From: Pseudomonadota bacterium | GTDB lineage: Bacteria > Pseudomonadota > Alphaproteobacteria > Rhizobiales > Xanthobacteraceae | Direction of reading: 5' to 3' | Assembly: GCA_023392205.1 (NCBI GenBank) | Contig: JAEVZN010000415.1 | Coordinates: 1-10,712 of the forward strand | Length of the DNA stretch: 10,712 nucleotides | Shown here: piece after piece, positions 1 to 5,923 of the stretch | How positions within the stretch are numbered: position 1 is the first letter of the stretch | Layout: the number at the start of each line of letters is the position of its first letter | The notes under the pieces: model-generated | What the model saw: the letters and a program-made list of their open reading frames with translations, nothing else | What the model was told of the DNA's origin: nothing | Database searches by the model: none | Made by a program: the position numbers and the translations under genes

Positions 1-224
1 GGCTTGAACCAGAATTCCTCATAGGAGCCGATGATACCTTGATGCGGCAGGCCATGCAGATGCGCACAAAGCGGAGAATTCTCGAATGCCTCCCAGGCAT
101 CGGCAGGGATCGGGCGGCTTTCGAACAGGGCCTCGTCGGCCGGATCGCCGGGCATGATGTCGTCGCTCCACGGCCCACGCGGAGCGTAGACACGGCCGAT
201 CTCGCGTGAGGTTTCGCCCGGCAT
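1..224 (-). CDS. Unknown protein, N-terminal part (runs off left edge)
   Basis: This open frame of 74 codons starts at ATG 224 and continues past the left edge without a stop. The start is supported by a purine-rich GGGGAAGGG block ending 7 nt upstream and by an in-frame TAG a short way further up, which leaves no other good start. The N-terminus reads MPGETSREIGRVYAPRG, followed by an acidic stretch (WSDDIMPGDPADEALFE) and a segment with HLHGLPHQG and YEEFWFK. It has no signal peptide or membrane helix, so it is probably cytoplasmic. I do not recognise the family. Codon use is GC-rich at third positions like its neighbours, which supports real coding. It lies 66 nt downstream of msrB on the same strand and may be co-transcribed, although a hairpin lies in the gap. 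Confidence 0.7.
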   Translation of the reverse strand, partial: MPGETSREIGRVYAPRGPWSDDIMPGDPADEALFESRPIPADAWEAFENSPLCAHLHGLPHQGIIGSYEEFWFK

Positions 225-255
225 ATCGGCGCCCTTCCCCTCGCTCTCACGCCGA

Positions 256-276
256 CCGATTCCGTGACGGAACCGG
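256..276 (-). terminator. Hairpin between msrB and the left-edge gene
   Basis: CCGATTCCG (256-264) and CGGAACCGG (268-276) form an inverted repeat with a 3-nt loop. Read as minus-strand RNA, the one mismatch becomes a G-U wobble, giving a 9-bp stem just after the msrB stop. There is no U-run, so it may be a weak terminator, an attenuator or an mRNA-stabilising structure rather than a full stop. Confidence 0.4.
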
Positions 277-290
277 CCGATGTCCTAGCC

Positions 291-716
291 TCAGGCCTTC
301 GGCTCGAAATTCATCGCCACGCCATTGATACAATAGCGCAGACCGGTCGGCGGCGGGCCGTCCGGAAACACATGCCCCAGATGGCTGCCGCAGCGCGAGC
401 AATGCACTTCGGTCCGCACCATGCCGAAACTGGAATCTTCCGTGGTTTCAACCGATCCCGGAACCGGATCGTTGAAACTCGGCCACCCGGTTCCGCTTTC
501 GAACTTGGTGCCGGAAATGAACAATTCCTGTCCGCAGCCGGCACAGGAAAAAGCACCGGCGCGCTTCTCGAAATTCAGCGCACAGCTTCCCGGTCGCTCA
601 GTACCGTGCTCGCGCATAATGTAATATTGTTCAGGGGTGAGCAGCGCACGCCATTCGGCGTCGGTGCGGGTCACCGGATAGGACTTGGTGGCTGTATCGC
701 TCATGTTGTCGCTCAT
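291..716 (-). CDS. msrB: Peptide methionine-(R)-S-oxide reductase MsrB
   Basis: MsrB reduces the R epimer of methionine sulfoxide in proteins back to methionine, normally using thioredoxin. The 141-residue product covers a complete MsrB domain. The zinc-binding pairs are C58-x2-C61 (SCAGC) and C106-x2-C109 (HCSRC). The substrate pocket motif GWPSF is at residues 77-81 and the catalytic cysteine is C129 in RYCIN. C45 in PGSCAL is a likely resolving cysteine, by analogy with MsrBs carrying this variant; that is inference. There is no signal peptide, so it should act in the cytoplasm. Two starts are possible, ATG 716 and ATG 704 (MSDNMSDT), and neither has a convincing ribosome-binding site; I keep the longer one. 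Divergent from the membrane-protein gene at 801 and upstream of the left-edge gene. Confidence 0.96.
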   Translation of the reverse strand: MSDNMSDTATKSYPVTRTDAEWRALLTPEQYYIMREHGTERPGSCALNFEKRAGAFSCAGCGQELFISGTKFESGTGWPSFNDPVPGSVETTEDSSFGMVRTEVHCSRCGSHLGHVFPDGPPPTGLRYCINGVAMNFEPKA

Positions 717-800
717 GTGCGCAAATATGGGCGTGTTCGGTTACGCTGCCAAGTCCACCCGATTCCCCTGACCCCGACTTGCCGAACGGTTTCCAGGCCC

Positions 801-1319
801 ATGATCGAGACCGCAATCCGCTTTGCATTGTCGAACTTTACCCTGACCTTTCTGGTGATCGGCCTCGTCGCGTCTGGGCTTGAGCTATGGCGCCACCCCG
901 GACCGCGCGAGGGTCCGGCAATCGTCGAAGCGCTGCTGGCCTGGTTCCTCTTCTTCTCGATCGGCGTCAGCTTCTTCTACAATTTCGTGATGCATGTGTT
1001 TTTCGGCGAGATGGCGGCCCGGTTCATCGGCTGGCCCGACAGCCCGTTCCAGGCCGAGGTCGGCTTTGCCAGTCTAGGATTTGCGGTGGTCGGATTTCTG
1101 GCCTTTCGCGGCAGCGCTGGATTGCGGCGGGCGGCCGTCATCGGGCCGTCGATCTTTCTGCTCGGCGCCGCCGGCGGGCATGTCTACCAGATGATCACGG
1201 CAGGAAATTTTGCGCCCGGCAATGCCGGGGTCATTTTCTGGACCGATATCCTCGTCCCGGTCTTTGGCGCTCTCCTGCTGGCGCTGGATATGCGCAACCG
1301 GCCTATCGCATCATCCTGA
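801..1319 (+). CDS. Five-helix integral membrane protein, probably DUF6790 family
   Basis: This 172-residue protein starts MIETAIRFALSNFTLTF and has about five hydrophobic segments, near residues 10-28, 42-67, 83-103, 110-131 and 144-163. Between helices 2 and 3 sits the segment EMAARFIGWPDSPFQAEVG, and polar or aromatic residues lie in the helices (Y60, N61, H65, E70, H127, Y129). From memory this layout and the GWPxSPFQxEVG motif match the uncharacterised DUF6790 family; I cannot run a search. No function is known. The open frame extends upstream to 264, but that part is antisense to msrB and translates to atypical protein, so I start at ATG 801. The ribosome-binding site is weak (CCAGG). 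The gene is divergent from msrB, so both promoters should lie within 717-800. Confidence 0.85.
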   Translation: MIETAIRFALSNFTLTFLVIGLVASGLELWRHPGPREGPAIVEALLAWFLFFSIGVSFFYNFVMHVFFGEMAARFIGWPDSPFQAEVGFASLGFAVVGFLAFRGSAGLRRAAVIGPSIFLLGAAGGHVYQMITAGNFAPGNAGVIFWTDILVPVFGALLLALDMRNRPIASS

Positions 1320-1324
1320 AATCG

Positions 1325-1405
1325 TGATTGTGTTTTGGGGCGCGATTGCGGGACAATTCCCCGCGTTCTCGTCCCATCTCCGTCGCCTGCCGATAACAAG
1401 CATCT
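1325..1405. repeat. Possible dispersed intergenic repeat
   Basis: The gap between the membrane protein and the next gene holds a block whose minus-strand translation contains GDGDGTRTRGI followed by PQSRP. Peptides of the GDGTRTRG type are, as I recall, common spurious ORFs translated from intergenic DNA repeats in many proteobacterial genomes. The block includes GCGGG and CCCGC arms around a short loop (about 1349-1365). I treat it as non-coding. It may be a repeat, or a leader or terminator region of the flanking genes. Confidence 0.3.
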
Positions 1406-1471
1406 TCCGGTGAACGCGGGACAGCGCCGCCGCGACTGACACAGACACGTCTTTCCATGAAGGAGAAGGTG

Positions 1472-1999
1472 ATGTCGCTCAACGTACCGTCATGCAATCT
1501 GTCCGGCATGTTGCCGAAGATTGCGATGCTGACCGCGCTCGCCGCGGTCTTCATTGTCGCCGGACCTCGCATGGCCGCGGCGCAGGGCGAGACGCGGCAG
1601 ATTCAGGTCCTGCCCGCGCCGGGCGCACAGGTGCCAACAGCGAACGCGGCTCCGGCCAACGCCGCAGCAACGCCGGACGATGCCGCACCGGCTCAGGCCG
1701 CACCGACCGAAGATGCGCCGCCTCCGCAGCGTCGGCGGCCACGCCGTCAGCAGCAGGCCGCGCCTGAGCCGGCCGAGGACACCCCGCCGGTGGCTGCGGT
1801 ACCTGCCGATGAGCCGCCGTCTGCCGAGAAGGCCGCGCCGTTCAAGCCCGTGGTGGACAAGCCGCTCAAGGCCAAGCCCGTGGCCAAGCCGAAGCCCCGC
1901 TATTATCACGAGCGCGATTATGGCTATCGCCCGCGCTATGAACGCGGCGGCTACGATGATGGCTATCGCGGCTATTACGGCGGCGGATCGCGCTACTGA
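1472..1999 (+). CDS. Exported Pro/Ala-rich protein with Tyr/Gly-rich tail (TRQIQVLPAPG type)
   Basis: The 175-residue product has a signal peptide of about 38 residues, with likely cleavage after AAAQ. Directly after it comes ETRQIQVLPAPG, which is almost identical to the start of the mature protein encoded at 3033-3413. The middle is low-complexity Ala/Pro/Gln with an Arg-rich patch (QRRRPRRQQQ). Then come Lys/Pro repeats (KPLKAKPVAKPKP) and a C-terminus rich in Tyr, Gly and Arg (YGYRPRYERGGYDDGYRGYYGG). I do not recognise a characterised family; an exported, probably disordered envelope protein is the most that can be said. I start at ATG 1472 because AAGGAG lies 6 nt upstream. ATG 1457 is in frame but overlaps that site. 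The gene ends 6 nt from the convergent creA stop codon. Confidence 0.85.
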   Translation: MSLNVPSCNLSGMLPKIAMLTALAAVFIVAGPRMAAAQGETRQIQVLPAPGAQVPTANAAPANAAATPDDAAPAQAAPTEDAPPPQRRRPRRQQQAAPEPAEDTPPVAAVPADEPPSAEKAAPFKPVVDKPLKAKPVAKPKPRYYHERDYGYRPRYERGGYDDGYRGYYGGGSRY

Positions 2000-2005
2000 C
2001 CGCGC

Positions 2006-2533
2006 TTACCTGCTGACGAAGTCGGCGCAGCGCACCACGTCGGCGGTCCCGCCCCAGGGCATGATCGGTACGCTGGAGGTCGAGTTTTTCGGCGAGCCTT
2101 CAATGATGCGGTCCGAATAGACCATGTAGACGAGGACGTTCCGCTTCTCGTCGCAGCCGCGCACGATCTGCATTTTCTTGAAGAACAACGACCGCCGCGC
2201 GCGGAATACATCTTCGCCCTGTTCGAATTTGGCCTTGATCGCGATCGGACCGATCTGCCGGCAGGCCAGCGAGATGTCGGAGACTTCTTCGGCGAGGCCG
2301 AGCCAGCCTTTGAAGCCGCCGCGCTCGGGCACCGTGAAATGGCAGGCGACGCCGTCGACGCCGGGATCGTCAAGCGCGTAGGTGGCAAGCTTGTCGTTCG
2401 GCGATATCCACTTGAACACGGTGGAGCGCTTGAAAATGAGGTCCGGCTCGTCCGCTGCCAAAGCGGCCCCCGGCCCCAGAACCAGCACCGCACTCCAAAT
2501 CAGGGCCGCAAGGCCCCATCGCATCGCCATCAT
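2006..2533 (-). CDS. creA: CreA family exported protein
   Basis: This is a 175-residue homologue of Escherichia coli CreA, a conserved exported protein of unknown biochemical role encoded beside the creBCD regulatory genes in that species. A signal peptide ending near ALAADE covers the first 26 or so residues. Family signatures are KRSTVFKWISPNDK, DDPGVDGVACHF, LGLAEEVSDISLACRQ, the FKKMQIVR segment, DEKRNVLVYMVYSD and GSPKNSTSSVPIMPWG. Four cysteines are present in the mature part, one near the C-terminus (VVRCADF). ATG 2533 has GGAGG 7 nt upstream; the in-frame GTG at 2539 lies only 1 nt from that site and is unlikely. No creB or creC is seen nearby. It is convergent with the exported protein at 1472-1999 and downstream of a DUF3551 gene. 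Confidence 0.93.
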   Translation of the reverse strand: MMAMRWGLAALIWSAVLVLGPGAALAADEPDLIFKRSTVFKWISPNDKLATYALDDPGVDGVACHFTVPERGGFKGWLGLAEEVSDISLACRQIGPIAIKAKFEQGEDVFRARRSLFFKKMQIVRGCDEKRNVLVYMVYSDRIIEGSPKNSTSSVPIMPWGGTADVVRCADFVSR

Positions 2534-2611
2534 CGTCACGCCTCCATCGGGTGCGCGACAGATAGGTGCAAATTTTCGGCGAAAAAGGGCTTCGGGTCAG
2601 CATCCACCCGG

Positions 2612-2842
2612 TCAGCGTCGGACGCGTCCCGCATCGTCCCAGCGCGGATTGCGCACGCACATATCAGTGCCAATACGGGTCGCCATGCATTGGGCAAAGC
2701 TGTTGAAGCCGCAACTCATTGTACCGGCCGAACGTCCGCCCGTGATGATGCACCATGGCGAATCGCGCTGCGCAGACGCGCCCGAGACAGACATGAGGCT
2801 CGTGGTGACGGCGATTGCGGCAAAGACTGCAAGCTTTTTCAT
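2612..2842 (-). CDS. DUF3551 small exported protein
   Basis: A 76-residue product with a clear signal peptide (MKKLAVFAAIAVTTSLMSV to SGASAQ) and a short mature domain containing SPWCIITGG, SCGFNSFAQCMATR and MCVRNPRW. Four cysteines with the spacing W-C, M-S-C, A-Q-C and M-C, and the NPR ending, fit the DUF3551 family, which is abundant and uncharacterised in Bradyrhizobium relatives. The cysteines probably form two disulfides outside the cytoplasm (inference). The open frame extends 16 codons further upstream, but ATG 2842 begins the signal peptide and has GGGAG about 10 nt before it. A relative is encoded at 6252-6518. It is 78 nt upstream of creA on the same strand and may share its transcript. 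Confidence 0.88.
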   Translation of the reverse strand: MKKLAVFAAIAVTTSLMSVSGASAQRDSPWCIITGGRSAGTMSCGFNSFAQCMATRIGTDMCVRNPRWDDAGRVRR

Positions 2843-2930
2843 TTGCGATTCGCTCCCTGACACATCTGATTTTACCAGTCCGGGTTCCAAAGCCCTAAAG
2901 CCACGATTTCACGATTGCTTGTGAGCCGAG

Positions 2931-2953
2931 CCTGGAATGTCTGATTTTCCAGG
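2931..2953. promoter_or_regulatory. Inverted repeat in divergent promoter region
   Basis: CCTGGAA (2931-2937) and TTCCAGG (2947-2953) form a perfect 7-bp inverted repeat with 9 nt between the arms. It lies in the 190-nt gap between two divergent genes, so a transcriptional terminator is not expected there; an operator is more likely. The right arm continues as TCCAGGAAAAG, which is repeated at 3016-3026 across the ribosome-binding site of the plus-strand gene. Confidence 0.3.
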
Positions 2954-3032
2954 AAAAGCACTCGGCGCCTGAACCCGTTTCCGGCCGCGCGCGACTGATG
3001 GTTATCGCCACTTCATCCAGGAAAAGAAGGCC

Positions 3033-3413
3033 ATGACCATGCTGACCAAGTCCGCTCTCGCCGCTTTGATGCTGGCCGTTGTGGCCACCGCCGCCCAGGC
3101 CCAGCAAGGCCCCACCCGTCAGATTCAGGTGCTGCCTGCACCCGGACAAGTCGCCCAGGTGGCGCAGCCTGCGGCTACCACAGCCCCGACAGGCCAGCAG
3201 GTCGCCGAAGCGACGCCCGACGAGGAAGAGACGCAAACCCCGGCCCCGAATGCGGAAGCGCCGATCGTCGATCCCGCACCCAAATCGAAGGCGCCGAAAT
3301 TCGTCGAGGCAAACCCGGTTCATCCCAAATTCGTCGAGCCGAAATTCGTCGAGCGCCCGGTCCGCAAGGCCTATGCGAGCTACGGCTACAAGCGTACTGC
3401 GAACTGCCACTGA
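3033..3413 (+). CDS. Exported Pro/Ala-rich protein with PKFVE repeats (TRQIQVLPAPG type)
   Basis: The 126-residue product has a signal peptide (MLTKSALAALMLAVVATAAQA, cleavage near AQA-QQ). Then comes TRQIQVLPAPG, shared with the protein at 1472-1999, and an acidic Pro/Ala/Gln-rich middle (EATPDEEETQTPAP). Three copies of KFVE follow (PKFVEANPVHPKFVEPKFVE), then a short basic C-terminus with a Tyr cluster and one cysteine (ASYGYKRTANCH). The DNA under the repeats contains AAATTCGTCGAG three times, at 3297, 3327 and 3342, so they arose by local duplication. Function is unknown; a disordered envelope protein is the best description. ATG 3033 (MTMLTK) and ATG 3039 are both possible, with AAGAAGG lying 2 or 8 nt upstream respectively. 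A strong hairpin follows the stop. Confidence 0.85.
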   Translation: MTMLTKSALAALMLAVVATAAQAQQGPTRQIQVLPAPGQVAQVAQPAATTAPTGQQVAEATPDEEETQTPAPNAEAPIVDPAPKSKAPKFVEANPVHPKFVEPKFVERPVRKAYASYGYKRTANCH

Positions 3414-3434
3414 TCGCTTTCAAACGTTGGGTTC

Positions 3435-3475
3435 AATGCAAAGCGCCGCTCGTGATTGGGCGGCGCTTCTGCATT
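3435..3475. terminator. Bidirectional terminator hairpin between convergent genes
   Basis: The left arm AATGCAAAGCGCCGC (3435-3449) pairs with the right arm 3460-3475, giving 15 base pairs with one bulged C and a 10-nt loop. The outer part is AT-rich (AATGCA and TGCATT). It lies 21 nt after the stop at 3413 and 10 nt before the stop of the minus-strand gene at 3486, where a shared terminator would be expected. There is no long U-run on either strand. Confidence 0.65.
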
Positions 3476-3485
3476 CGGGACCGAC

Positions 3486-4166
3486 CTAGCGAATACGCTG
3501 AAAGATCCCGTCGTCGAACGGCCCGCGCCGCTCGGCACGCGAATTTTCCATCCAGCGCCGCACAGCGCGCTCGTTGCGCAGGATTTCGCGGCGTTGCTGC
3601 GCAGCACGGCGCTGCGCCTCGGACATACGTTTCGCTTTGCGCGCGGGTGCACGCGCGACCGGCTGTGCCGCCGGTGCGGCATCCGCAACAGCCGGGCGCA
3701 TGGTCGGGAGAGGAACGTCGTGAAGGGTGCTCGACGTGACGTCCGCAGACACCGAAGCAACAGGATCATTCAGCAGTTCGGTCTTCGCGTTCGCTTTTTC
3801 GGCTATCGCCGGAGCCGCCTCGGGAACATCAGAATTTTCACGCGACGCCATGCCATCGGTTGCGCTCGGGTTCTCCTTCGGCACGACGGCCAACGGAACA
3901 TCGCCCTCCTGCGCATTCACCCATTGGTTCAACGAATGCGACCCCAGATGCAGGGCAACCAATGCACCGATGCCGCCCCCGGCTATCGTCCCGGCGACCA
4001 GAACCACCGCAGCGATCCGGCCGACACGGTAACTTCGCGCTGGCAACGCACCATCGAATGACGCACGGAACATGTTGAACACAACAACCAACCTGCCGAC
4101 TGGACGGGAGAAGACTTGCAAGCCTGCTGCGAAACGCATCGCGCGCAGTACAAGTTCCTGACACAT
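3486..4166 (-). CDS. Single-pass membrane protein with Ala/Pro-rich and basic C-terminal region
   Basis: The longest frame encodes 226 residues. A single hydrophobic segment lies at about residues 51-73 (AAVVLVAGTIAGGGIGALVAL), preceded by a basic stretch (ARSYRVGR), which suggests the short N-terminus is cytoplasmic and the rest outside. After it come an acidic/neutral Ala/Pro-rich linker and a strongly basic segment with predicted helix (KAKRMSEAQRRAAQQRREIL, then RNERAVRRWMENSRAERR). I do not recognise a family. The start is uncertain: ATG 4166, 4139 and 4073 are all in frame and none has a good ribosome-binding site. All three keep the membrane segment. It is convergent with the exported protein at 3033 and divergent from the glutathione peroxidase gene. 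Confidence 0.7.
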   Translation of the reverse strand: MCQELVLRAMRFAAGLQVFSRPVGRLVVVFNMFRASFDGALPARSYRVGRIAAVVLVAGTIAGGGIGALVALHLGSHSLNQWVNAQEGDVPLAVVPKENPSATDGMASRENSDVPEAAPAIAEKANAKTELLNDPVASVSADVTSSTLHDVPLPTMRPAVADAAPAAQPVARAPARKAKRMSEAQRRAAQQRREILRNERAVRRWMENSRAERRGPFDDGIFQRIR

Positions 4167-4261
4167 CTGGGGTTTCGGGGTCGTAAAGAAAGATGCTGCT
4201 CACGCGCATGTGCATTCGCCGTCACGCACGGGGTGGCTAGAACATTTGCGGAGGTTCCAGC

Positions 4262-4825
4262 ATGCTCGACCGCCGCCAGTTCCTGTCAGCCGCAGGCCTC
4301 TTGGTCATGCCCCTGCCCGCGATGGCTTCGCCCGGCGGGGTCAGCCTTGCGACCGCCAATATGTTCTCGTTTCGGGGTCTCAACGGGCGGGACATCCTCT
4401 TGTCCGAACATACCGGCAGGCCGATGCTGATCGTCAACACCGCCTCGCTTTGCGGATTCACGCCGCAATATGCGGGCCTAGAGACGTTGTGGGGCCGCTA
4501 TCGCGATCGCGGATTGTTCATCCTGGCCGTGCCCTCGAACGATTTCGGCGGACAGGAGCCTGGCGGCGCGGACGACATCCATCACACCGCGCATCGGCAC
4601 GGGGTGAGTTTTCCGATGGCCGCCAAGGTTTCGGTACGCGGCGCGCAGGCGCATCCCTTCTACCGATGGGCCGCGTTGCAGAGGCCCTCGGAAGTCCCGC
4701 GCTGGAACTTTCACAAATATCTGGTCGGTCGCGAAGGCACGCTGATCGCAGGTTTCGGCTCAGCAATCGATCCGGGCGATGCCCGTATCGTGGTTGCCAT
4801 CGAGCGCGAATTGGCGGCGGCCTGA
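4262..4825 (+). CDS. Glutathione peroxidase family protein, Tat-exported, single cysteine
   Basis: Members of this family reduce hydrogen peroxide or lipid hydroperoxides with glutathione or thioredoxin. The 187-residue product begins MLDRRQFLSAAG, a twin-arginine (Tat) signal with likely cleavage near AMA-SP, so it should act in the periplasm after folding. The peroxidatic cysteine is C64 in NTASLCGFTPQY. The rest of the tetrad is Q98 in FGGQEPG, W148 and N149 in RWNFHKYLVG. C64 is the only cysteine: the usual second and third family cysteines (PCNQF and the FC near residue 110) are replaced, here by PSNDF and HHTA. It therefore cannot make the intramolecular disulfide of thioredoxin-dependent relatives (inference). 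GGAGG 7 nt before ATG 4262 fixes the start. A hairpin follows, then the deacetylase gene. Confidence 0.93.
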   Translation: MLDRRQFLSAAGLLVMPLPAMASPGGVSLATANMFSFRGLNGRDILLSEHTGRPMLIVNTASLCGFTPQYAGLETLWGRYRDRGLFILAVPSNDFGGQEPGGADDIHHTAHRHGVSFPMAAKVSVRGAQAHPFYRWAALQRPSEVPRWNFHKYLVGREGTLIAGFGSAIDPGDARIVVAIERELAAA

Positions 4826-4828
4826 CAG

Positions 4829-4856
4829 CGGTCGTTTGGCCATTGGCCGAAGACCG
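4829..4856 (+). terminator. Hairpin after the glutathione peroxidase gene
   Basis: CGGTC-g-TTTGGCC (4829-4841) pairs with GGCCGAA-GACCG (4845-4856): 12 base pairs including one U-G pair, one bulged G and an ATT loop. It starts 4 nt after the stop codon. No U-run follows, so it could be a weak terminator or an mRNA 3'-end structure. Confidence 0.45.
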
Positions 4857-5022
4857 TCCCGAAATCAGTCACTTGCGCCGTGACGTGCGGGTCACAAGTA
4901 ACCACATTCCCGCTTGCCCACTGGTATTGTGGTGTCGTTCGTTGACTCGGCAGATCAACCGGTCTTTCCATATGGAACCGCGGACAGAGGCCGTCCGCCA
5001 GCATTTCTTGAGGGGGTCGATC

Positions 5023-5898
5023 ATGCGCGCTTGTTTCGCCGGCATGGCTCTTGTTTCCGCGACGCTTCTGGGCGGCACAGCCCTGGCGCAGAGCGGCGGA
5101 TCTCCGGCTGCAGCTGCCTGTGCCAATCCGGACGCCCTGTGCATCTCGCGGACGGTGGAAATAGACACCACCGTCGGGCCCGGTTTCGGCTTCGAGCATT
5201 TCAAGCAACATGATTTTCTGCGCGATCGCGAAGTCCTGCTGACGTTCGACGACGGCCCCTGGCCGGTTCACACACCGGCCGTACTCAAGGCGCTCGAAGA
5301 GCAATGCGTAAAGGCCACGTTCTTCATTATCGGCAAGCACGCTACCTATTATCCGACAATCCTGAAGCAGGTGCATGACGCCGGGCATACCATCGGCACC
5401 CATACCTGGTCGCATCGCGATCTGGCGCGCAAGGGCACAACGGCCGATCAGGCCAAGGACGAGATCGAAAAGGGCGTCAGCGCCGTCGCCCTGTCATTGG
5501 GCCAGGCCCCCGCCCCCTTCTTCCGCTTTCCGGCGCTCCGCCACCCGCCCGAACTCGTCACCTATCTCGGCGAGCGCAACATCGCGATGTTTTCCACAGA
5601 CCTCGATTCCTTTGACTTCAAGGCGCGCCGTCCGGAGCAGGTCGTGAAGACGGTGATGTCGAAACTGAACAAGACCGGTAAAGGCATTGTGCTGCTTCAC
5701 GATTTTCAGCCGCAGACCGCCGAGGCGGTCCCGCAATTGCTGAAGGAACTGAAGGACAACGGCTTCAAGGTCGTGCATATGCGCGCCAAGGACAAAGTGC
5801 AGACGATCGCCGCCTATGACGAGCTGGTGAAGAAGGACCAGAAGCTGCCGACGGTCAGCCAGCGACCGACCGCGAGTGTCGTTCGCACCGTCGACTGA
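5023..5898 (+). CDS. Exported polysaccharide deacetylase (NodB domain)
   Basis: Enzymes of this family remove acetyl groups from N- or O-acetylated sugars in peptidoglycan, chitin-like or other polysaccharides, using a divalent metal. The 291-residue product has a signal peptide (MRACFAGMALVSATLLGGTALA). NodB motifs follow in order: LLTFDDGP (D76, D77), GTHTWSHRDL (H127 and H131, metal ligands with D77), FFRFPALRHP (R168), STDLDSFDF (D193, D195) and VLLHDF (H226, D227). Motif 3 lacks the usual glycine after the proline, a form I recall from Hyphomicrobiales relatives. The C-terminal 40 residues are a basic extension outside the domain. AGGGGG lies 6 nt before ATG 5023. The same frame is open much further upstream, but that part overlaps the peroxidase gene and is not coding. 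The substrate cannot be named. Confidence 0.93.
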   Translation: MRACFAGMALVSATLLGGTALAQSGGSPAAAACANPDALCISRTVEIDTTVGPGFGFEHFKQHDFLRDREVLLTFDDGPWPVHTPAVLKALEEQCVKATFFIIGKHATYYPTILKQVHDAGHTIGTHTWSHRDLARKGTTADQAKDEIEKGVSAVALSLGQAPAPFFRFPALRHPPELVTYLGERNIAMFSTDLDSFDFKARRPEQVVKTVMSKLNKTGKGIVLLHDFQPQTAEAVPQLLKELKDNGFKVVHMRAKDKVQTIAAYDELVKKDQKLPTVSQRPTASVVRTVD

Positions 5899-5923
5899 CG
5901 TTTATCCGACATCCAGACTGCCG

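Noticed and set aside
264..800. Upstream 179-codon extension of the membrane-protein frame
   Set aside because: It is antisense to msrB, a well-conserved gene with all key residues, and its translation has no membrane or domain character; the real protein starts at ATG 801.
1349..1365. GCGGG/CCCGC hairpin as terminator of the membrane-protein gene
   Set aside because: Only 5 bp with a 7-nt loop and no U-run; too weak to call on its own.
1303..1572. Minus-strand open frames over 1184-1572, including a GDGTRTRG peptide
   Set aside because: They overlap confirmed plus-strand genes at both ends and resemble spurious ORFs from intergenic repeats rather than proteins.
2382..2924. Plus-strand open frames opposite creA and the DUF3551 gene
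   Set aside because: Both minus-strand genes show signal peptides, ribosome-binding sites and conserved family residues; the plus frames are shadows.
4210..5022. Upstream extension of the deacetylase frame
   Set aside because: It overlaps the glutathione peroxidase gene in another frame, and a good ribosome-binding site plus signal peptide begin at 5023.
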